Below are positions 1-10,112 of a DNA stretch of 64,000 nt, in pieces. The notes under the pieces were generated by a model. That model was not told the origin of the DNA. It saw only the letters and a list, made by a program, of their open reading frames with translations, and did not search any database. This stretch comes from Agarophyton chilense. Lineage: Eukaryota; Rhodophyta; Florideophyceae; Gracilariales; Gracilariaceae. How positions within the stretch are numbered: the stretch's first letter is position 1; each line of letters opens with the position of its first letter. The translations under genes were made by a program, and so were the position numbers. Location of the stretch: positions 248,001 through 312,000 of the forward strand of contig JARGXX010000116.1 in the NCBI GenBank assembly GCA_030374765.1, read 5' to 3'.

Positions 1-130
1 CTGCCTCTAGGCATCCTACGCGGTGTGCCGTTTCATATCACAAGTTTGATGACATCACTCACTTATGAGTTCCAACCGCGACTTCGCGAAAAACCAACAT
101 ATCGGATTCCCCGAGATAGTAGAATACTAC

Positions 131-183
131 ACCACGCTCCCGAGAAAAAAACAGTAGCATAACCCAGAGGTGATTGTTCGACA
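131..183 (+). repeat. About 50 bp dispersed repeat, copy 1
   Basis: Shares CCACGCTCCCGA, ACAGTAGCATA, CCCAGAGGTGATTGT and CGACA in the same order with 5487-5537. In this copy the bases lie in the upstream part of the relic pol, in a position matching the protease-RT linker of the larger element (AKSVAIPPET). It is probably a fragment of that linker that exists twice. Confidence 0.55.
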
Positions 184-258
184 TTTTGGTCTCCTGGCTT
201 TGAAAGTTTTTCTAGGTGTCGTCGTACCTTCACGGTTTACACGAGATTCCGAGAAGGA

Positions 259-1908
259 ATGGACGCTCGTAAAACTATTTGGTTTCAGGAAATCCCGCAA
301 AGCAATACAGGATACGACTATTGGTCACAAATGGAACGACCTAAAAGGAATACGCGTAGCCATCAAGGTCTTGAAGGAGCCCCATCGGCTCTACCGATTC
401 TGGAAAACCCCGAGGAGCTACTCCGGCACCCTCGGGACAAAACCGTAAAGGTACATGGTCCGCCGCCTATGGCAACGGAACTTGAAAGGGAGTTACTAAT
501 TGAGTCCACAACCACAAAGGTATCGATAAAGACCAACTTGAAAGCAAAGCTAACCGATAAGGCATCGGTAGACAAAGAAAAGGAACCTGACCCTGAGAGG
601 CAATGGGAAGATACAGTCCAGGTCGGTGAAGATAACGGCGAACTGCGAGGCCATATTCTCGACCTTCTAGAGGAGTTTGAAACCATGTGGTCAGGCTATC
701 TGGGCCAAATTAAGGCCACACATCATCGCATCGAGCTCCTCCCTGAATTGAAGCCTATTTATCAGCAACCATACCGTGCAGGTCCGAAGGCGAGAGAAGT
801 AGAACTCAAAGAAGTGGAGCGAATGCTCCAAGAAGGTGTAACTGAACCAACCAACTCAGATTGGGCTTGTTCCGTCGTTCTGTTTCAGAAGAAAGGGTAT
901 AACCATATGAAGTTCTGTGTGGACTACAGGAGGCTCAATAGCGTGACCGTCAGGGATTCCTACCCGGTACTTAGAATGTATGAGTGCATCGACTCCTTGG
1001 GAGATGCGCAGATATTTACCACGTTGGATGCCAATTGTGGTTAGTGGCAGGTACCTGTAGGTGAGAAAGATTGAGACAAAACGACCTTCACATGCCATGC
1101 AGGTTTGATTCGCTCTACGCCGATGCCATTCGGGTTGCGCAATGCTCTAGCCACCTTTCAAAGGGCGCTGGACATCATCCTTTCGAAGGTTAAGTGGACA
1201 ACCGCCTTGGTATACATCGATGATGTAATCATCTACTTCAGATCGGTAGAAGAGCATTTTGCTCACGTACGCAACGTACTAACCCTCCTAGCTGAGGCGG
1301 GGGTGACGCTGAAGCTACGCAAATGCGTCGTCCTTACCAGAACGGTTAAATACCTGGGCCACATCATAGGCCCCGGTACCCTAGAGGTTGCGCCGAACAA
1401 CATTAGAGCCATACAGGAGGTCAAGGTGCCACGATCCCAGACAAACATACGATCCTTTATAGGTTTATGCAACGTCTATCGTCGCCTCGTGAAGGGATTC
1501 GCGAAAATAGTGGCTTCCCTCAACAAGAAGCTCCAGAAAGGTGAACCTGACCGGTTTGAGAATCTATCGAACGACGAAATGGATACCTTTGAGGAATTGA
1601 AACGAGCACTGTTGTCGCCGTTAATCTTAGCGTTACCGAAGACAGGTCTACCGTACATGCTGGATACAGATGCATCCCATGCCCAAATTGGTTGTTGTCT
1701 CATGCAGAAGCAGCACAATGGAGACAAATTACCTATAGGGTACTGGAGCCGCGCTATGAATGAGGGGGAGCAGAACTACACGGTAATAGAGAAGGAATGT
1801 CTAGCAGTAGTGTGGAGCATGTTGATGCTCCGTCCATACCTTTATACCTTTATACGCTATGTCACGCTTAAACACCTCAGGGTTAGAGACAGAACCTGTG
1901 AACGATGA
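259..1908 (+). pseudogene. pol (fragment): Reverse transcriptase and truncated RNase H of the relic element
   Basis: One reading frame is interrupted by in-frame stops at about 1042 (TAG) and 1072 (TGA). Recognisable parts are the pre-RT motif HRIELLPE, the RT entry FCVDYRRLN, the catalytic box YIDDVIIY at about 1210-1235 (the family form is Y[LVM]DD) and the RNase H start DTDASH. After LRPYLY at about 1840 the frame jumps into sequence matching the end of RNase H in the larger element, so roughly 60 residues including later catalytic positions are deleted. The product would be inactive. Family assignment to Ty3/gypsy is secure from motif order. Confidence 0.85.
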
Positions 1909-3725
1909 TATCCCTTGCTTTTTGGTGTCATCAAACCAAAATGGTACCGGCGAACACCTAGAAGGATGTTGGGACTTACCTGAAGAAGGGGCCTTGCGGA
2001 ACACCGACATGGCAACTCAGATACCGACCCTAGAGAAAACGAACGCCATGCCCGTAACCCGAGAGGAGTTTCTACGATAACATAGCCAGGATGCGTACTG
2101 CAGAACCCAGGCTGACCAAATTGGTTTCAAAGGATCACAATTCGATGTGGACCACAATGGGTACATTGTGAGAAGGTCAACCTTGGATGGCAGACTTCAA
2201 AAGGTGGTTCCGAAGGCGCTTCGCCCGAGAGTTTTGTATCTTGCGCACTACCTGCGAATATCGGGACACCCCGGTGCCACCAAGATGTATTGCATCTTGA
2301 GGCAACAGTTCTACTGGCCTCATATGGCACATGATGTCTATACCTTTGTAGGGTCAATGCGAATCCTGTGTTCGTACCCGCAGTAGTATTCGAAAGCATC
2401 GAAAATACCTCAAGCTGTTTCCAGCAGCGGGTCTGCTGGAGTTTGTTCCGATAGACCTTCTAGGACCACTTCCCAAGACCAAGAATGGGTATCAGCACAT
2501 TCTAGTGATCACCGACAGGTTCTCGAAGCTCACGAGAGCGATACCTTTAAAGGAGACGAAGTCAACCACGCTGGCGATCGCGTTCCTCAACAATTGAGTC
2601 TACCCGTATGGGGCACCACTGTACCTACTTACCGATAATGGTTCAAACTGGGCATCGAAGTTCTTCGTAGCCGTCTGAAACCTCTTGGGTATCAAGCACT
2701 ATTTCACTACTGCCTACCACCCGCAGACGAACGGACAGGTCGAGCGCTTTAACCACACCTTCATATCAAGGCTACGACACTATACGGAAGAGCACCAAAC
2801 TGGGTGGGATGAGCGGGGGCAACCGCTCACCTACTCCTATAATCTTCAGGTACACCGGTCAACGAAGACCACTCCGTTTGATTTGGTTCTTTTGCGACAC
2901 CCCCCAGGTATTGTATTGCAGGGAGATCATACCACCAGCACTGCAGCTAGCGCACTGACCCCTGCCCAGGTCGAGCGAAATACCCTTTTGAAGTTGAGGA
3001 GTGCTCTCAAACATGCAGAAAGCCGCCTCACTGCAGCCCAGAAGCGGTACAAGGCCGACTACAACCGTAGGGTAACCAAAGTGGTCTCTGTATCTTCGGG
3101 ACATTTTGTCTACATAAACAACCCACCTTCAGGTAAGAGACCACGACCGGGTGATGAAGCGGACGACGAAGCTATTGATAGAGATATCAATTCGAAGCTT
3201 CTACCCAAATCAGTGGGACCTTATATTGTATTGAACGCATCAGACCACTCCGTTACGATTGAACAAGATGGAATACCGAATACGATATCAATTGGCCGTA
3301 TTTCGGTAGCACCTGAAACGGTTCAACATCGCATTGAGGCAGGCACCTCAGCTCGAGAGCCCAGAGCGGTAGCTCTGCGCACTCGACCCTCGGAGGACCC
3401 CACCCCAATTGAGGTGAACGATGACCTTCAACGTGATGATCCGGATTACAACCCGCTAACAGGGACGGGAATTGAACCTCAAACGGTAACAACGGGAGCT
3501 CCCGACCCGGCTCCCACACACGAAGCTCCCAACTCGGAACATATGAACCCTCGAGATAGCGTTCCCCCGAAAGATCAGGACCAAACCTCAGAGGAATTTC
3601 CCGTTGACCGTCTGGTGGGCCACACGCGAACCTACAATGGTCTGAATTACACCGTAAGGTGGTAGGTCTGGGGGCCAGAAGGGGACACCCTCGAACCCCC
3701 AGCCGCAATACCCCCACACTTCCGT
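1859..3725 (+). pseudogene. pol (fragment): Integrase and chromodomain remnant of the relic element
   Basis: Two frames continue pol. The first (to about 2386) carries the integrase zinc-finger histidines (LAHYLRISGHPG) and the FYWP motif. From about 2410 a second frame carries the catalytic core: IDLLGP with the first Asp, TDNGS with the second and NGQVERF with the Glu, interrupted by stops near 2597 and 2677. The C-terminal linker is rich in Pro, Asp and Thr. It leads into a chromodomain-like segment (EEFPVDRLVGHTRTYNGLNYTVRW) that meets a TAG at 3663-3665; chromodomain-like sequence continues past it for about 30 codons. A chromodomain after integrase is the mark of chromoviruses. Clearly non-functional. 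Confidence 0.8.
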
Positions 3726-4008
3726 ATAAGGTATTGGCGCCGTCGCAAGGTCTGATGCCTGCAGACGGCTAAGCTTGGACCTTCGTGGTACTCAGGCCTA
3801 AGGAAGGGGGAGAGAAGACGTCGTTTTCCGCAGAAGGTGGACGCATATGCGTGTCAGACTACCTACAAGGGAGGACACGAAAGAACAACCGAATGAAACA
3901 GTAGAAGAGACAAGAAGAGACAACAATTTACTTGAAGAAGGAGACACTAAGGAAGTCAAGTGGCAGGCGGCCGCCACCAGAACTTCCAAAGGTGAAGCGA
4001 CAGAAAGT

Positions 4009-4383
4009 CTAGCCTCCGAATCCGGGAGTAGAAAGACCTGTCGGTTGAGGAGCATTGGGATCGGGAGGACCCGTGTTATTGAATACCCACGAAGGAAAAC
4101 AGGAAAGAACTCTAGGAGCCATCGTCATGGGAGGTAGCGAAAAAGCAGTAGCCCCACCACTGTGGAGAGGAGTCGAAACCAACATAGGTTGACCGGGAGG
4201 AACCGCCGGAGCGGGTTGCAAAACTGCAGGGTTCAAGTTAGCACCTAGAACGGGATCCGTCAAAGGATCAGATGGCGCAGCAGCAGAAACGCTCGCCAGA
4301 TTGGCTACCTGACGGGTAGCCAGTTGGTACATGTCCAACTGGAACTGATTCCGGAACTCACCGCGTTGGTTCAGCGACTTCAT
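4009..4383 (-). pseudogene. Antisense open frame downstream of pol in the relic
   Basis: A 124-codon frame on the strand opposite pol. It has a helical-looking start (FQLDMYQLATRQVANLAS) and then a Pro, Ala and Gly-rich tail ending in STPGFGG. It lies where the larger element carries its antisense frame (18656-20582), and both end in a Pro/Gly/Asn-rich tail (NPNGGAGPSSGFP in the larger one). Further upstream on the minus strand another frame gives NPSGIAAL, resembling NPNSGYWAL in the larger element. The similarity is weak and judged by eye. Function unknown. Confidence 0.35.
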
Positions 4384-4879
4384 GTATTGCGCATGGCGCG
4401 GCAGCCAACCTTCAAGGAAAGCTGGACAGCACGATTACGGTCGCGATTCCGCCAATGAAGGGCAGCAATACCGGAAGGGTTTTCGAGCCGTGGGAACGAC
4501 CAGGCGGGACGGCGCGCGCAGGGACCTAGGCGGAAAGTGAAGTTTGAGCAACCGAGAAAGGTGCGATACCAACTTGGTTGAACGGTGGGCTATACAGAAG
4601 CAGAATCGCAAGCACGCAGGGTCCCACTACCTAAAAGGTGTCCACGAGCGCGCTATTGACTCTGCATCGTCCTCATGACAGTCCCTACCTGAATGGTTGT
4701 CGCTCAATTCGTGCACCGCCGTCGTCGCTCGCACTCCCCAACCGACAATTGCCCCGAGATCTGAACCTCAAGGGATCGCGCGTTGCGCACCGTGAGCAAC
4801 CGCCGACGGACACCACTCCGATGCCCGCGCCGCTGTCCCTCGCTACACCTCTATGGGTTGATGGAAGGTGACACGGGGC

Positions 4880-5420
4880 ATGTCTCACGGGTAGGAAGGG
4901 GGTCTATCGTATAGTGGCAGAAGGTTTGACGTTTGAGGTTGTCGATATACTACATTGACCTTGTAGGTAGTGGATGCGAGGGATCATCGGCCACGCAGCT
5001 CCGGGCGAGCTACCATCTAGGTGTTGTCAGCCACATGTAGTGTTGACATGTACTTTCTGGTTGAGTAATTTTTAGTACTTGTGATTGTAATCATAACTAT
5101 TTTAGTACAGTAGTGGAGTGGCCACCCGGCACTGTAGTCAATGCTGGCCAGGTCTCTAACACTAGATCAGAGACCGTGCCTTGCTGGCACCTCCGGGGTG
5201 ATCTGGAGAGTGAAGTTCACTGCATATAGGGAACTGCACCTCCCCCATATTTATCTGATAAAGACAGGCACCACTTGGGTCACGACTTTACCTTTTGGTT
5301 CATCGTTTGTCAACTACCACACAGGCTTTCCCGCGCGTCGACGCCTGCCATCGTTCACATACACGGTATAGGCTAGTTGCCACGCCGCTTGCCCCTGCGG
5401 GTTTCCACGGTGCCTTGTTA
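4880..5420 (+). repeat. LTR-like AT-rich stretch at the 3' side of the relic
   Basis: The stretch has no credible coding frame. It carries a GAGTAATTTTTAGTA box near 5063-5078 that resembles TTTAGTAATTTTCAGTA at about 8457-8473 in the solo LTR, each preceded by a GCCACAYGT-like motif (CACATGTAG here, CACACGTGG there). This suggests the decayed 3' LTR of the relic. No matching 5' copy, TG/CA ends or target duplication could be assigned. Confidence 0.3.
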
Positions 5421-5451
5421 CCATCGAGGTTTATTAAGTCTACCTTCTAAG

Positions 5452-5537
5452 GTTGAGCGTCACCACGCTGCCTACGGTTGAGCGTTACCACGCTCCCGAT
5501 ACAAGACAGTAGCATACCCCAGAGGTGATTGTACGAC
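5452..5537 (+). repeat. Dispersed repeat copy 2 preceded by a 27 bp tandem duplication
   Basis: GGTTGAGCGTCACCACGCTGCC at about 5453 is followed directly by GGTTGAGCGTTACCACGCTCCC, a two-copy tandem duplication. The second unit runs into the same roughly 50 bp as at 131-183. The block marks the right edge of recognisable relic sequence. Confidence 0.55.
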
Positions 5538-5540
5538 AGT

Positions 5541-5860
5541 ACACTATAAGGGGCCATCACCAAATATTGTATTTGGTATTATTTAGATGGTTTTATAGTG
5601 GCACGCCACGTGTATGACTTACTGACCAGTACTTGCTTTGCCTCTTGGCATATTAAAGGTCTCAAGGCCCAGGTGAGGACGGCGAAGGCCAACCAACAAC
5701 CACCAACCAACATAAACACCATGTTGGTGAGTCCTATAAATCCCAAAGTGGTTTACCACAACGGGGTACCTATAGTATCAGTTCTTAACCGTTCTGAGCT
5801 ATAGCTCTTGTTCCGGGGATACCCTCTATTGTTGCGCGTTTACCGCCTTCTTTCTACAGT

Positions 5861-5910
<50 letters not shown>

Positions 5911-6812
5911 GTTTTCTCTACTGTCCCGTGGTTATTTGTTTTGTCACAAGGGTTGTCGAGCCGATCTCGTGTGCATTACGTACCACCGCATCTGGACATC
6001 CGCTTCGTGAATACACGTATTTTCCCCATTGTTCAGGCACACCTGGCTGCTTTCCGCACACTCTCTTCTTATCTAAGAACCGTCGCTTGCAAGGCGACAC
6101 CCGCTCTTCGCGGATATTTCTCTGGATACCCATTGCACCGAGACATCTATAGTCTTCAGTGGAATACCACATGGATACAGTAAATTACCTTCTAAGATAA
6201 CAATAAATCAATATCAACCGAAGAAGAGTACGTAAAATTGTGTAATATGCTCTTGTAGTGAAGACGCCAAGAGATTCGAAATGCCGAAAGCTCAATTAGA
6301 TATGGACCATTCATGAAAAAGACGTGGAAAAACGATACCTTTTCTCCCACAATAAAAAAGATAGAATAGTATAAGCTTGATGGGCTGTCAGTAAGTGAAT
6401 TGCAGACCAAAAAACGTAAAGCGTTGTGATTGAGTTTTTTCATCATTTGGGGGCATTTTCTAAACGCTGTGGATTCCGTATTTTCAATATTAATGGTAAA
6501 AGAAATGATGCTTTGGTACTAACGTTTTTACGAGCTTTACCAGCCGACAGTCAGAATCCTACTTCGAAGTTGTTCTATCCAGATTTAGTTATATGATTTC
6601 GAAAACTCCTCGAAAGATATTTATGGATCAAAACACAGCTTGAAAATTTGCAACTTAAATATATTCGAGGCATTGTTAACAGTGCTATACTAGTTTCATA
6701 TGGACAAAAACGAAACGAATTATTTGATAGCATGATACATCAAGTGTGTAGTCTATTGTGGTAATTGTGGTACAAACCAAAACTGTAGCAAAGGCTGTAA
6801 AACCTGACGGTT
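5541..6812. other. Unassigned non-coding stretch between relic and piggyBac element
   Basis: Apart from the TG microsatellite nothing is recognisable. The open frames here are short; the two longest plus-strand frames are made of the microsatellite itself (alternating Cys and Val). No terminal repeats or RNA gene signatures were seen. Confidence 0.5.
5865..5909 (+). repeat. (TG)n microsatellite
   Basis: An uninterrupted TG run of about 22 units. It is low-complexity sequence, not coding. Confidence 0.98.
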
Positions 6813-6848
6813 CTAGTGTCTATACGACCGCTGGCCTCATATGAGGCC
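6813..6848 (+). repeat. Left terminal inverted repeat of the piggyBac-like element
   Basis: Starts CTAGTGTCTATACG and ends in the palindrome GGCCTCATATGAGGCC. It pairs with 22654-22693 read on the opposite strand, with a few mismatches and a small gap. Confidence 0.75.
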
Positions 6849-7031
6849 AAAATTACAACATCGATATTTTTTGTAAACTTTGTCAATTTCATTAACTTTT
6901 TTTGCCTAGACATTTTCAACACTCTCTTATTCTCTGGCGTCAACCTCAAAGATCACGGACGATCGTCCACAACCTGTAAACACATCATCTTTACTTCATT
7001 CTTTCACAATTTATCAAATATATCATCATCT

Positions 7032-8237
7032 ATGGATCCCCGTCGTGTAGTGGCAAACAGAGTACATACCCGCGCACGTCTCACCACATCAGAGAGCGAC
7101 TGTACACGCTTCTTTTGCACGCAATGGAAAGCGAAACTGGTCAGCGGAAGTGTTTCAAAAGTGGACGTTGTTGTCAAAAAAACGGTGACACACTTTTGTC
7201 ACGATAAACTTAGAGCTATCTGGTCGCCAGGAAATATGCACTCTCAAACTTTGCAATGTAAAAGCCGGAGATCATGTCACGATTCATGAAACTGCTCAAG
7301 AAGCCATCAATTCTAACGTGGAGATAAATGGTGCTGCTATTACTATTGAAGTTTCGAACAATGAAGAGCAAAATACTGTCACGGATGGCGATTACATTCA
7401 CACAATGAATCCGTCGAGCCCTCCTACTGTGACAAACAGTGGCACGCAAGACAGCTTTGTGAAAGTTCATTCGACGAAATGGACAACTGAAAATGTATCC
7501 TTGACTCTGAATGGTGCAGTGCAAATGCATCAATGGAATGTCACGGGACCTGCTGGAGATTTTATCTCCGCCATTCATGCACCTTCGGGACTCTCTCCAT
7601 ACGATTTATTCATGTGGATGTTTCCTATAGCTCATTTGGAAAAAATAGTTCGATCTACTAACTCTCGGCTGGAAGAAAAAGGCTTAAAGCAGACTACAGG
7701 AGGTGAAATTTTGAAGTTTTTCGGTTTGATGGTGTTAATGACAAGCTTCGAGTTTTAAAATAGAAGATCGCTTTGGTCTAAAGACACGTTTTCTAAATAT
7801 ATCGAATCTCCGCAGCTCAGAAAGGTCATGTAACGAAATCGGTTTGAACATATAAGGCAATTCATCGTTTTCAGTGGCTCTGAAAACGATCAAAAATCAG
7901 ATGAATACAGGTGGTCATGCGTTTCTGAGTTTGTGAAAGCTATAAATGACCATCGGAAAGCGTTCGAAACTCCGTCATACACATTTTGCGTGGACGAAAG
8001 TATGTCGCGTTGGTATGGACTTGGAGGGAACTGGATTGAAATTGGACTTCCACTGTACACTGCTCTTGAAAGAAAACCTGAAAATGGTTGTGAATTAAAG
8101 ACAGTGTGTTGTGGAAGAAGTGGAATTATTCTCAAAAGATAAATCACGATGGGAGCTACAAAACCAGATGTACAGCCTTTTGAATCAAAACATGTACATG
8201 GAACAGCTGCTTTAATGAGACTTGCTTCAAAATTGGT
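7032..8237 (+). pseudogene. piggyBac-like transposase, 5' part
   Basis: An ATG at 7032 opens MDPRRVVANRV. The frame changes between about 7240 and 7290 and then reads through a typical piggyBac N-terminal domain: NVTGPAGDF, SPYDLFMWMFP, then EILKFFGLMVLM. In-frame stops follow at 7756-7758, about 7830 and 8140. The segment around 7840-8060 holds RNRFEHIRQFIVF and CVDESM, where the Asp matches the first catalytic residue of the DDD triad. The last readable part (KPDVQPFESKHVHGTAAL) continues to about 8237, where a solo LTR begins. The later catalytic aspartates are absent from both halves. Family assignment rests on motif order and is firm; activity is excluded. Confidence 0.8.
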
Positions 8238-8969
8238 TGAACGGCAATGCCCTTCAAGGGGGTTTCCTCCCAGGACTTAGAGATTTCGCTCGCTTGAGGA
8301 CTAGCTTGGTCTATGACAAGCTATACCGCTATTGCGTGCCGACGGCCGGTTAGGACGGGGGGTGCACACTGGTGGAACACGTGGACTGCACGGATGCCGA
8401 CGGTCGAGTGCGAGGCGTGCCACACGTGGCCCGTATTCTACCTAATGGTTAGTATTATTTAGTAATTTTCAGTATTTACTTAGCTACGCTATCGCTATTT
8501 AGTGTCTTTTTTTCGGGCGCGCGCCCACTGTCAGGGGCCGCGCGCCACACTACTTAGGAGGTTGAGCACTGCTCCCCAGTAAACACCCTCTTGGGGGAAC
8601 CCAAGAAGAGAGTCTTGGCTCTGAACTCTTCGCCTTCGGCGCGTCTTCACCGCATACTGCGTGAGCACCCGTCGCACGTTAGTTCATCCACCCCTCTGTC
8701 GACCAGAGTGCTACCACCACCGTGGGTTCATATTTAATCGCCGACACTTGTCGTAGTCTCGGCCCTGTATAGGGTTTCGCCCCCGTTTCCTCTTTTTCTC
8801 CTATATGGCTCTTGTGAGTGGCCGCCCCACTCAACCCGCTCGTCCACCTCATACGAGTGTTTCCTCGCTTCTTTTCCGACAATCGCCGTGGTACCGCTCC
8901 GACTAGGATTGGTCACACCCCGGAGTGTGCCGTGCTCACGTAAACACTCTATGTATATCCCGCCGGATT
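8238..8969 (+). repeat. Solo LTR (family B), left part, interrupted by the large element
   Basis: Begins TGAACGGCAATGCCC and is homologous to the minus-strand solo LTR at 17776-18569, in reverse. Shared blocks include CCAGGACTT, AGTAAAC, TCTTGGCTCT and, in the right part, TTACACCC with CGACT. It inserted into the transposase pseudogene. The left flank TTGGT (8233-8237) and the right flank TTGTT (21671-21675) match in 4 of 5 bases. No pol sequence of this family is attached, which suggests LTR-LTR recombination. Confidence 0.7.
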
Positions 8970-9885
8970 TGTAGAGCAACGCCCAGTTAGGGGATACTTG
9001 AAGATGCAACTCATAGAATGAGGATTGAACCCTCCGAGGGTTATGACTATGATCCCCTCTAAGGTGTGCTGAAGTGGCACTGTTTTCTGGTTAGAGTTCG
9101 CCTATGAAGTGAAAATTCGGATGGCCCATGGTTGGATTGGCCCCGTGATACACGTGGCTTAATTTTGGCACCAATTTTCGGATATTTGTTAAAACGTTGG
9201 ACTTTTGGGCCCTGACAGTTGGATCTCCACGTGTATGGCCCTGAGCAGGTGTGCACTACTGTAGAGTTTAGTTGGTGGGCCCTACTTAGGGAGATGAGAT
9301 CTGACAGTTCGAAGCTCAGAGTAAATGGGAACCAAGGTTGGTCTTCGATACCTTTAGAGGTTCTTCGTCGCCATCGTTTCGGCCTTACAACCCGGAACGG
9401 GCTCTGGTTAGCAACGCCTGCGTAGGGACACAACTCCACTTGGAGAGTGCCCACGTTTGGGTTCCGTGCAACCACCCCCTTGGGACCGCTCAGACGACCT
9501 GCATGCACGATACCCCGTGGGGGTTCTGCTTACTTGTTGCGTGCTTTTTGTGTTTCCTTTCGAGGACAGGTTTTCGCCCCTGTATTGGGTTTCTTTTGTT
9601 GTTTCGCCCCTTTTCTGGTTCTCGGGTCCGGTGCCTGTTAGTGCCCGACCCTCGCCCCGTTTTTCCTCTTCGCCGGAATTTCCCCCATTCTTTGGGATAC
9701 CCATACCCATTCCCGATCCAACGGTTTCTACCCCTCACCTCCGTCGGTACTGCCGGAATCCCCCGTGGGAGTTACACCCCACACTACGGGTGGAACGGAA
9801 GGCTCTGTCTCTGAATCTGCCTTCCCCAGGGAGCAAGGCTTCGAACACCTTGAGAGCACTTCCCGTCGCCGGGTTTTGCTCCACA
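8970..9885 (+). repeat. 5' LTR of the large element
   Basis: 916 bp with TG/CA ends and equal in length to the 3' copy. The second half is C/T-rich. No TATA box or poly(A) signal stands out. All open frames inside appear at the same place in both LTRs and are taken as chance. Confidence 0.95.
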
Positions 9886-9887
9886 AG

Positions 9888-9905
9888 TGGTCTCCCGACT
9901 TAGAA
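9888..9905 (+). promoter_or_regulatory. Putative tRNA primer-binding site
   Basis: TGGTCTCCCGACTTAGAA starts two bases after the 5' LTR and begins with the TGG expected for a primer complementary to a tRNA CCA end. The first ten bases resemble the complement of a tRNA-Tyr type 3' end (from memory, unverified). The primer tRNA is not established. Confidence 0.4.
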
Positions 9906-10112
9906 TCCGTTCTCGGACTTTTGGGTTGGTCATCCACGTGTTGGAGTATCTCTTGGAAGAGGAAGCACCGTCGTGAAGATTTGTTGTAGTGGTCCCCTTT
10001 GGAAAGGGTGGAATTGGTTTTTATTTTTGTTTGGTGTTACGTCATCCGTTCTCCGGGAATCTCGTGATCGAATTTCATCGTTACCCCGAATCGTCGGTGT
10101 CGTGTCTGCAGC

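Larger units (their letters stand above)
1..5540 (+). mobile_element. Decayed Ty3/gypsy (chromodomain-type) retrotransposon relic
   Basis: The sequence shows broken pieces of a plus-strand pol in normal order: reverse transcriptase, a cut-down RNase H, integrase zinc finger, integrase core and chromodomain. There are multiple stops and frame changes. No gag or protease can be read upstream, so the 5' part is missing or lies left of the window. The protein is clearly related to the larger element at 8970-21510 (shared stretches such as AGPKAR before RT and DDIPCF after RNase H) but much diverged. The 3' part (about 3726-5420) holds an antisense frame and an AT-rich LTR-like stretch. Outer limits are approximate because no terminal repeat pair was found. 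Confidence 0.8.

Noticed and set aside
4638-4888. Overlapping plus- and minus-strand frames in the relic 3' region
   Set aside because: Short, without domains, and in sequence better explained as decayed element DNA.
5808-6183. Two overlapping frames with long Cys-Val runs
   Set aside because: They are translations of the TG microsatellite.
9059-9508. 149-codon minus-strand frame in the 5' LTR, with an equal-length twin at 20684-21133
   Set aside because: Both are the same LTR sequence read twice. The equal length only reflects the absence of indels between LTRs, and no protein features are visible.
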